Origin: Batillaria attramentaria
Lineage: Eukaryota; Mollusca; Gastropoda; Batillariidae
DNA length: 64,000 nt
Direction of reading: 5' to 3'
NCBI GenBank assembly: GCA_018292915.2
Contig: JACVVK020000378.1
Coordinates: 295,001-359,000, forward strand
A program made the translations under genes and the position numbers. Positions 1-64,000 of the stretch are shown piece after piece. Position 1 is the first letter of the stretch. Every line of letters starts with the position of its first letter. The notes below the pieces were generated by a model that saw only the letters and a list, made by a program, of their open reading frames with translations, was not told where the DNA came from and made no database searches.

Positions 1-16
1 TTGCCTTATTTTCTAG

Positions 17-21034
<21,018 letters not shown>

Positions 21035-21705
21035 AGGTTTTTCACAGGGCCATGCTCCAATACCTTGTCAAAACCCAGGACACTCATACCCTAATTAATC
21101 CTGTTTTCTGTAACACGTTCGAGAAATGCTTGCTCTCCAACTAGGCGTGAACATTATATTTGTACATATATTTGTATTTTAAGCAGAAAAGGTTTACGCA
21201 AGCGGAACATTCATTTTCATTGTGTGAAACTACCCATTCACCTTCTACATAATCTGCATTGACTGTGATAGCAAGTGCGCGTGGAAAATTGTAATTATTT
21301 TGTATGCACTCCATAATACACTGTCATAAATCGAAAATATATACGTCTATAATTATATTCACATATTATTGGTGCAATATAGTAGATAACTTGACTGATC
21401 GACATTTTCGGTATTTTTCTTGAAGAAGACTTAAAAGAGATTTTATGATTAATATATTTTTACACGTTTTGTTTGTTGCTTTTTTATTATACTATGCAAA
21501 GAGACTTTAAGTCATTGCGGATATGTACGTAACCAGAACGTTATCAGTGACGCTGTATCGTTTCAGTCTTTCATTGTGTAACTAATTCTCCCCATACGAC
21601 CTAAAACAGAGGTGCTGTTGGGGGAAAGAAACGAACAAAGGCTACCAACTATTATCCAATCCAATCCAATCTAATGTCCGTTTATATATAGCGCAGATGT
21701 GTGCG

Positions 21706-21862
21706 AAACAGTTCATGCTTATGAAATTCATGCTTATGAAATACAAAATACAAATGCATATGAAATTGGAACGGTTCATGTGTATGAAATTGGAACAGTT
21801 CATGCTCATGGAATACAGTTCATGCCTGTGAAATACAATTCATGCGTATGGAATACAGCAGA
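21706..21862. repeat. Degenerate ATG-rich minisatellite in the gene 1 3' flank
   Basis: Repeats of GTTCATGCTTATGAAAT-type units with variable spacing. Confidence 0.7.
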
Positions 21863-22157
21863 GACAATGGAAAATAGTAGATGAGGTGGAAGACCACTTG
21901 CTGTACGATGTGATTTCAACGTTCTTTTACTTTCTCTGTGGTACCCTAAATATCACCATAATTTGGCTTTCTTCCTTATACATATATTTCAGCATATAAA
22001 ATGCAGTCCAGATGAGTGACTTCCTTCAAAATTGTTTTACATAAATATTAGTCATGTCACCAGTAAGCCTTAAATCATATACCTTGTGTTTGAATCGAAT
22101 TTTTATTTGTGTGTGACCTGCTCGCTTATGCTTCATCGTAAAACACAAACCACGTAC

Positions 22158-22340
22158 AGTGACAGGAAGCGTGGGATGCGGCCCTGTCAAGCAGTATCAA
22201 ACCACATAGACGCCCCATAGCATCATCATACAATCATCCTCATCATCACGCATGATACAAATTGCCCCAGCTTCTCCGTGGATTCCACCCATGACCTAGG
22301 AGGAATACCACTGGAGCTGGTGAAGAGTTGGGGCGGAAAA
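22158..22340 (+). mobile_element. SINE-B, 5'-truncated
   Basis: GACAGGAAGCGTGGGATGCG ... GGAATACCACTGGAGCTGG and an A-rich end, as in the full copies. Confidence 0.65.
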
Positions 22341-22670
22341 AAATGTCACCTCTGCAAAGAGCGTCACGTCAGCAGTGGTAGCATAAATCACGGCACCAAG
22401 ATAAAACACTCTCAGCGTTGCAAACATGTGGCATTTAGCACGTCTGATAAGAGAACTGCAAACGTCCTGATTCAAAATAGGAGTTCTAAGCTCACTTTGT
22501 GCACTGTATCAACAACAACAAAAAAAAACCCATATATTTCTCCGAGTAGGCATGTGACGTATGTCCACGAGGCAAAAAAAGGGAAAAGTCTGTATCAACG
22601 GTGACTTCCTTTTCTGACAATATTGTCTACCTTGAGTTCAAGCTGGCAATAGTTTGAAACATACCTGTAT

Positions 22671-22674
22671 GTGC

Positions 22675-22723
<49 letters not shown>
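22671..22723. repeat. (TG)n
   Basis: Dinucleotide tract in the intergenic region. Confidence 0.88.
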
Positions 22724-22726
<3 letters not shown>

Positions 22727-24324
22727 GGCCGGACGAAGCCCCCAAAGCCACCCCACCCCACCCCCTCCAACAAAGAAGCAGAAATATGCAAACAAAAGCA
22801 TATCTTATGCATTTGTGATGCTTTAACCCCCCTCCCCCCCCCACACACACACACACACACACACACACTCCTCAGCCCCAACCACACCTTTCCTGATTAG
22901 GTCTCTCTCTCTCTCTCCCCCCCCCCCCCCCCTTTGCTTTGTTAATACGTTTAATACTGCAATCCGTCCCCAACGGGCGAATGAATGGGTGGACGTGTCG
23001 ATCTGACCCAGCGATCAGCACAGTGGTAAAGGGGGGATAACTCCGCACTTAGAAGCAACATTGTTCTCTGGCCTGATATCTGTCCCTGTCCTAACAGGTA
23101 GGGGTCACATTAACTTCACGCCACGTGAATCTTCGCTCAGCGATTGATGGAATTCAAACGGGATTAACCTGTAGTCTTTAGAATAAGCAACATTATTTTT
23201 TGCCTGATTACTGCCCCTGAACCAGATAACTGCAGCAACCCTAAATTTATAAACGCAGTACAGAGTGTGACATGCTTATTTGCATGGTAAAGTACAACCA
23301 CACAGAACACGACGTTTTCCACCTTTTACGGTTTAAAACCTGGCAAATATTACCACCGACTAAGTTTGTTCAGTGTATCAAGCCTCTAACTAGAAATAAT
23401 GACGTATTTTACAGTCGTGCGTAGTTTGTATACAGAGTCTTCAAGTTACGGGCATGTGCATTCAACTAATATAACCTCTGTCTCCACTTTACTCGAATGA
23501 TATCTCATGTATTTAGATTGTACCTATTATATACATTGTATAAAGATTTGTAGTAAACTCATAAACTTGGTCTCTCAAGTAAACTCCTCTCTCTCTCTCT
23601 CTCTCTCAACCCCCCAACCACTCACCCACCCACCCAACCGGGCCGCACTGGGTGAGTTACGGTGCACGTGTTATCTTGAGTAGGCTACTGTTATAGCGTT
23701 CTTGAAAAAACAAAGTATTATCGTTAAGGTCAAAGAGGGTGCTGCAGATGTCATCTGGTCGAGATTTGCAAATCGGGTTGTCAATAGAATGAGTTTCATC
23801 TGAAACAGAATGTTTGCTCCGTTCTCTTATCGGTGTTTATGTTTAACCGTTATGTTTTGTACTGTCTGGCTGTGAGCCCATACTCTACTGCAGTTTGTGT
23901 GTCCTTCATGTTGTTAGGGACGTGTTCAGTAGATTACATAATTAAAGATATTTTATTGTCGACAGGGAAATTGGTCTTTGGGTGTGCTGAATCACATGTA
24001 CACTCACCAGTAAGAATTAATCTTAAAGGTCTACTGTATCAATAAAAGAAGCCACAACCTGTGTTTCGTTTTGTTTCTTTTGTTTAATGTCCGACTGTGT
24101 TTTGTGCACAGTTAACTCTATCACAGTTAGAGTTTTCGGCGTGTCTGAAAGATTAAAACAGCAAGCTAAGCTCGAATTCCATAAACATCTGAATACCGTA
24201 CAAAACTGAAAATACACTACTTTTTAGTGTTCTGAGTACGATGACACCTCTTATAATGAAATTGATCTGAAGAGGAAAATGAAACTATAATGCAAATCTT
24301 GTAGTATTCTGTTTTGACAAAACC

Positions 24325-24683
24325 AAATATTATAACGGGTGTAAGCACCATGCACGGTTTTTACCAGAGAAAGTATTTGTAACCCGTTCTCACAAAAGGG
24401 ACCATAAGTCGAAAATTATCAATTTTGCGATATGTATATCATTGCAATCTACTGGTTATGCAGTTTAATTCAATATAAGAATGAAAGCTGTACTACTAAA
24501 ATTGACAGAGATATCAGCAGTTGAAGCTGGCTATCCACCAGGCGATCATACTGACCCCCCAACACTCTTTTCACCTGTAGCGGCGTTCGGCCTAGCGCGA
24601 CGTACGGTCCCTTTCGCGATAACGGGTCACAAATATTATAACGGGTGTAAGCACCGGCACGGTTTTTACTAGAGAAACTATTT
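24325..24683. mobile_element. 258-bp TIR element between 53-bp direct repeats
   Basis: Ends TTTGTAACCCGTTCTCAC (24376) and, reversed, TTTGTGACCCGTTATCGC (24633) are inverted repeats of about 36 bp. Flanks 24325-24378 and 24631-24683 are direct repeats starting AAATATTATAACGGGTGTAA. Confidence 0.75.
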
Positions 24684-25331
24684 GACGCAATGCTATTAAA
24701 GGGGAAATGTAAAATAACAGAATCGGAGAAGCAGTATTTTGTGGATGGCTGCCCTGTCTGTCAAATATAATTATGTAACAGAAATCGACGGACAGACAGG
24801 ACCAATTGGGAGAATCTCTACATCACTGTTTGTCTTCACTGATTATTCGTGCAAAACTTGATTGATGGCGCATACAGTGGAAAGGAACAAATTACAAAAA
24901 TACTAAATATAATATCGTGAGAAGTATAACGACAACAATTTCCTTTATGAGTTGTTAAATTAAAAGTTTACATGGCTTAACTCACACTGACAGTGACGCT
25001 AAAAAGTGCATGGGGTATATCTCCCTAGATAGTACATGAAAAATAGAAACAAGCGGCCTTGGAATGGCACAGAGAATGTTTGCTTATAAGTTTTCATCGT
25101 GGATATATACTCGGTATGTAACTCCACTTGCAAGTGAAAGGACACATGTGATTCAAATTGACAATAAAAAGATAACTGATAAGCAGGCGGCCCGTGTGGT
25201 TTATGGATGAATCGCCCGGGCGTGTCAGTAACCATTATACGCATCCAACCGACACCATCCATGCATCCATCGACACCGACAATTATGGACGGACAAACAG
25301 ACCCATGGACATTGGGCAGATTTTGATCTTA

Positions 25332-59675
<34,344 letters not shown>

Positions 59676-59789
59676 CTGGGAGCAGACGATACATTTTCCA
59701 CTTAAAATTCTCAGCATAGTAGTGCAGTCATATCCCTTCAAAATTCTGTGAATAGAGCCACGTCTTGCTCAGCCACGTCAGTAACAGTA

Positions 59790-60001
59790 ACAACTGTCTC
59801 GATTTTTGTGTAGTTTCCATAGTAATGGAAACAACATTATAAGACGGGATGATTTTTGTACGTTCAAAGTCAACTTTTTGTGGCACAAACGCACCTCGCT
59901 CGCATTCTCCACAGACGTGATGCAAGTGTAACTCTGCGAATGACCTCATTGTTACTGGCGGGCAGAGTGCCCCTGAATGCACTTCTCCGCTGAAGTGAAT
60001 G

Positions 60002-60056
<55 letters not shown>

Positions 60057-60990
60057 GTCCTCCCGGATACATGGCATTACAAACGAACGACCATGACGAC
60101 AGCAGGTGATCATATGGAAACAACATTGGGCTGGTGGCCATCTTGTTTTTATGTTGTTTCCATAGTAATGGAAACAACATAATAGGACGGGCTAAAATTT
60201 CCACGTTCATAGGCAAGCATCTGTGGTACAAACGCACGTCACTGCCGATCTCCCGCAGAGACGATTATGCAAGTGTAACTCTGACAATGACGTAAGAAAA
60301 CCTGCGTCATCGATGCTGGCATGTATGCTGTTCCGAACGCGCTTCTTCTCCTCACTGAGTGCCGTCTGTGCGGATGTGTGTGCGTGTGTGTGTGCGTGTG
60401 TGAATTGTGTCCAGGCCCGTTTCTTCGAAAATACTCAACCGAATGGCTTCAAATTTGGGGTATCCAAATTTATCAAAATGTTACATTAGACGATTCAAGC
60501 GTGTGATGATTGCTTAAGTGATTTGGGAGTTATCGCCCTTTTGAGACAAGTTGGTTGTCTTTCGTGTACAGGCGTAATATTTATTTAAATCACTCAATTT
60601 TTTGGCAGTAGATAGCTTGAATACGGACTCTGAATTGACTCACTACTAGAAAATGGTCGCTCTTATAGTTTTCATGTAAACCGAGCCTGAGTTGACATTG
60701 CATGTGAACCCAGTTCAGATGCCTATTTCTCCGAAAATACTGAACCGATCGATTTCAAATTTGGGGTTTCTAAATGAATCAAGATTGTTGAATAGAAGGC
60801 CCGATCCAGGTACAATTGCACACATGATTTGCGAGTTATCGCCCTTTTCAGAATAAGTGGCTTTCTGGCGTTTAAAGGCGTAATATTTACCTAAACCACT
60901 CCATTTTTTGGACATAGATAGCATGAATACGGACTCTCAACTAAGTGAAGTTTGGAGGTTGTCGCTTTTATACTTTTGGCGTAAGCCGTA
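59790..60990 (+). mobile_element. Repeat family with GTTTCCATAGTAATGGAAAC hairpin, copies 2 and 3
   Basis: Two hairpin-ended segments (59790-60060 and 60150-60370), then body sequence repeated twice (60430-60640 and 60715-60950). Confidence 0.6.
60005..60055. repeat. (TG)n
   Basis: Dinucleotide tract inside a dispersed repeat. Confidence 0.9.
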
Positions 60991-61730
60991 CCTGATGAAA
61001 GTGCTGGTGAACACACTTTAGATCTCAAAATCGCTCCTACTATACATAGATAATGAGCCTGGGGTGCCATAAAAAATATACAAAAAAATTAGAAAAATTC
61101 ACTGCAGCCGTTATCGTCAGTTGACTCGAAAATTTGTACTCACAGCACATTTCCTCTGCAAGCCACACGCCTCACAAACATCGAAGAAGAGACGCACGCG
61201 CACTGACGTAAAGTAAGTGCGTCATGTTTGATTGACGTGATGCTGTTTTTTCTTGGGGGTGTCTCGCCACTTTCTTTCGGAATTCCTCTGTTTGGAGACG
61301 TGGTGTTGTATTTTACTTATGCTATGTCGCCATCATCGTGCACTCGCAGAGATGATACGGGATACAACAGACTACAACTCCAATACTTTATGAACAGAAT
61401 ATGCGCGGAGAACAAATTCATGAAAGAAGAAGAATCCAGAACGCTGTGCAGGGGGGCTGCTTACGTCAGATCTAGAACATTCCTCAACTTACTGGAAGGC
61501 TCGAAATCTCTCCAAGGTGACGTAATCTACTGACGTTACTGCACCAGCATGTTCTGGGATGGTCTAGAAATTATTTTGCATCGAAATGCAGTATCTTTTC
61601 GCAAGAGTCTCTACAACTTGACATGTGGAAAGCGGGAATTTCAGTGGGTTTCGTTTTTGCCACTGACTCACACTCAGAAGCATAATGCAAAGATCTTGGA
61701 AACATAAAGATAGTTCACTTACCTCCCTTT

Positions 61731-62196
61731 GAGGGACAACGCGTAAGAGTTGTCTGCGCGCATTAGCGCGCATCCCGCAGATCTACGCAGTTGTTTGACC
61801 CAACCCTACACTAGCCGCCGTAAAACATTTTAAGAAAATAAACAAAAACGAAGATGTCAGCGACTGCCAGGTGGTCTCCCCCCATATATTTCGCATGTGT
61901 TTTAGGCCTATGGAAAACATAAGTACTCTCAAAGTTCCGGAGGACGAAAGAAAGATCTAGTTTGGCTTTCACTGCTGTACGTAGGCTACGCAGTGCATTT
62001 CGTTCGATGTGTTCAAGTAAAACTAGTACGGAACACAGAAAGATCGAATGTGCGAGAGATCCAAAGATGGACGCATCCGCTGAATACTTCCTGCTAACTC
62101 AGCATTAATCATATCTGCGACCGACGATCCAGCAGATTCTATGTTGTGATATGGTTTTACAATGGTTAGAACGAAGTTCAGCCGGATGATTTTGTT

Positions 62197-62257
<61 letters not shown>

Positions 62258-62650
62258 CTGAATTTAGATGCAGGTAGACGCTAGCACAATTTAAGTCACC
62301 GTGATTTGTAAAGTTGTCAGGGAAAAAAATTACGCTGTATCTGCGTCAGCCGCGTGTGTTTACTGTTAGTTTACACTGCATGCACACGTACCACTTGAGG
62401 TCTTTTTTTTTTTTTTTTCTTTTTTTGGACAAGAAAGCGAAAAAAAAAATGTTTGTTTTTCAACAGGAATACCAAAAGAAGTATTTCCCCGTTTATATTT
62501 GTCTGTTATTTGAACAATTCGGCGCAGAACACAATTGCATGCTTTTGTGATCGCTTTCCACTTTCCGCCATGCTGTCACTATAGGGGCCAGATCTAGGAT
62601 GCGCGCTAATGCGGGCAGACAACTCTTCGCGTTGTCCCGCTATATGTCTC
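61731..62650. mobile_element. Possible TIR element of about 920 bp
   Basis: 61741-61790 and 62594-62640 are about 50-bp inverted repeats (AGATCT, ATGCGCGCTAATGCG, CAGACAACTCTT). No transposase frame is recognised between them. Confidence 0.5.
62200..62258. repeat. (TG)n
   Basis: Dinucleotide tract. Confidence 0.9.
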
Positions 62651-63378
62651 TCTTACGACACTCTCTGGAGCACAGAGTCTTTCAGTGGAAAGTACCTCTG
62701 TGCACAGTGGGGAAATGGCGCTCACTGCGCTACCGTGACGGGCCTAAATTGTCTCGGTGCTCTCAAACACAAGGTCGCGCACTATGTCATCCTTGACCAG
62801 CTTTGAACCCAGAGGGATCCTCAGTGGCGCAAGTGATTAGCAGGCTGTCTTCAGAGTGAAAGTAGGCGTGTTTCTGAATCAGAGACATACATAACCTGTC
62901 TCTGTCTGAATGGACAGATCTATTATTACATTCAGTCCTAGAGCACGGGTGTGTATGCTTTTGTAATCGTCTCTTATTCCACCACAAGGCAGGTACGTGA
63001 TCGTCTGCACCGTGCAATAATACTTGCCTGTAGAGTGCAACACCCTTGCCTGTCAGAGTGCAACCCCCTTGCCGTTTACTCACATCCTGTTGGATCAGTC
63101 TACCACGTAAACAGTGCCATCAAAGCGCAACAATAATTGTCCGCTGGCAAAGATTTTGCCCAAACGAAAAGTGGTCGGATATTCAAGACTTCGTTTCAAA
63201 TCGAATCATATGACACACAAGTCTCTGCTTTTCTAAAAAAAAAATTCGCCATTTTTAAAAATGGCGCTGGGTGTAAGCAGTCACATTTTCACGCCCCGCC
63301 GAAAAGGGACTGCACTCTGGAGTCTAATCTTACGAGGGCAGGAGTGACGCGTCTTTCTGATTCCAAGGTCTTTGCATA

Positions 63379-63380
<2 letters not shown>

Positions 63381-63410
<30 letters not shown>

Positions 63411-63473
63411 GGGGAGGGGGGGTGCGTGCGTGCGCGCGCAAGCGCGCGTCTAAGGCGAGAGAGAGAGAGAGAG
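63381..63473. repeat. (TG)n, G-run, (CG) and (GA)n
   Basis: Compound tract at the edge of a dispersed repeat. Confidence 0.88.
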
Positions 63474-63479
63474 GGTCTC

Positions 63480-63845
63480 TTCTCCGATACCAGTAAGCAA
63501 TCGTCTGTCAGTCAGGTCTGCGGGAAGTAACTCTGTCAAAGGGGAACGACTTTATTACAAGAATTCATTCACCCATGTAGAACCTCGCATACGCCAACAA
63601 GTTGTGACGTCAACCAGCTAGGCGAGCTCACACGACCTCATGTGTTTGGGTTTTTGCAAGTGCATAGAGGCACGATAAGGGTTTTCAGTACTTTCTTTAT
63701 GTCAGCATGCTTGATGTCAGAGAGCTTGCGTTCCGGCGTGTGCGCGCGGGCTGCATACATGACACAACGACTACGACTGTGACTGCAGCAGGTCATTGAA
63801 TGGAAACAACATATTGGGCTGGTGGCCATCTTGTTTATTGTCAAA
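63480..63845 (+). mobile_element. Inverted copy of the 57.27-57.63 kb segment
   Basis: CCGATACCAGTAAG ... GGCTGGTGGCCATCTTG is the reverse complement of 57270-57630 with substitutions. Confidence 0.65.
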
Positions 63846-64000
63846 GTGTTTTCTTTGCGACAATATTGGTACCAAAGTATCAAATCGCTTGTAGTCTGTT
63901 TTCGCTGCGAATGATGTTCGACCTTGCCTTACGTCAATGGAGGTTAAGTAGAATACAGGCGGAGGCTATATATATATAGGCATCTGGTCTTTTTTCCACC

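Larger units (their letters stand above)
21035..25331. other. Convergent intergenic region / 3' flanks of both genes
   Basis: No exon is supported. It should hold both 3' UTRs; an AATAAA at 24041-24046 is a possible but unproven signal for gene 1. It contains a degenerate ATG-rich minisatellite (about 21706-21862), a 5'-truncated SINE-B (22158-22340), (TG)n and (CA)n tracts, and an inverted-repeat element with long flanking direct repeats (24325-24683). Confidence 0.6.
59676..64000. other. Upstream of the last traced gene 2 exon: repeats, no exon recognised
   Basis: Both strands were read. Only repeat copies carrying a GTTTCCATAGTAATGGAAAC hairpin (about 59790-60370), body segments of that family (60400-60990), an inverted-repeat pair (61731-61790 and 62594-62650), microsatellites and an inverted repeat copy at 63480-63845 are seen. 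The signal-peptide exon of gene 2 is not identifiable. Confidence 0.6.

Noticed and set aside
61228..61533. 101-codon plus-strand open frame (starts MIDVMLFFLGG)
   Set aside because: No recognised domain, no splice context, and it lies among inverted repeats; it could be chance or a transposon remnant.
62599..62806. Short plus-strand frames starting MRANAGRQ and MRADNSSR
   Set aside because: They begin in one arm of an inverted repeat and have no domain or splice support.

Overview
The window is animal DNA, most likely from a lophotrochozoan and probably a marine gastropod mollusc (inference). The signs are small phase-1 exons of extracellular domains, long introns packed with (CA)n/(CT)n microsatellites, tRNA-headed SINEs, short inverted-repeat elements and hammerhead-ribozyme repeats. 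There is no prokaryotic gene organisation.

Two large paralogous genes lie tail to tail. Gene 1 (+ strand, entering from the left edge, stop at 21032-21034) is the 3' part of a gene for a single-pass membrane glycoprotein. It has one-exon EGF domains, an expanded array of nine double-EGF exons (6308-16080), a SEA domain, a Cys-rich stalk, a transmembrane helix and a short tail. Gene 2 (- strand, stop at 25332-25334, exons traced up to 59675) has the same EGF/SEA/TM exon series in the same order. It also shows the upstream part: two SRCR domains, five CUB domains, NIDO, AMOP, a VWD-like region, a cadherin-like domain and a single 1.1-kb exon with about eight EGF domains. Altogether 22 exons of gene 1 and 45 of gene 2 were placed by GT-AG (one GC-AG) boundaries and continuous reading phase. 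Gene 2 reads as an SRCR/CUB (DMBT1-like) front joined to a MUC4-like NIDO-AMOP-VWD-EGF-SEA-TM body. This suggests a surface adhesion, mucin-like or recognition receptor; the function itself is inference.

Region by region: 1-3.6 kb, single-EGF exons of gene 1. 3.6-6.3 kb, a repeat-filled intron. 6.3-16.1 kb, the duplicated double-EGF exon array with two copies of a 1.6-kb repeat. 16.6-21.0 kb, SEA, TM and tail. 21.0-25.3 kb, convergent 3' flanks with no gene seen. 25.3-30.0 kb, tail, TM and SEA of gene 2. 30.5-40.1 kb, its EGF exons. 40.5-48.7 kb, cadherin-like, VWD, AMOP and NIDO. 48.9-55.5 kb, CUB domains. 56.5-59.7 kb, SRCR domains. 59.7-64 kb, repeats and no recognisable exon, so the gene 2 start is probably outside the window.

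The most unusual non-coding content is a set of hammerhead-ribozyme motifs in repeats: 37689-37744 (+), 15406-15470 (-, in the loop of a long inverted repeat) and weaker cores in two foldback elements at 17597-18342 and 32463-32798. Several transposon insertions can be dated relative to the exon duplications because their empty sites survive in paralogous introns.
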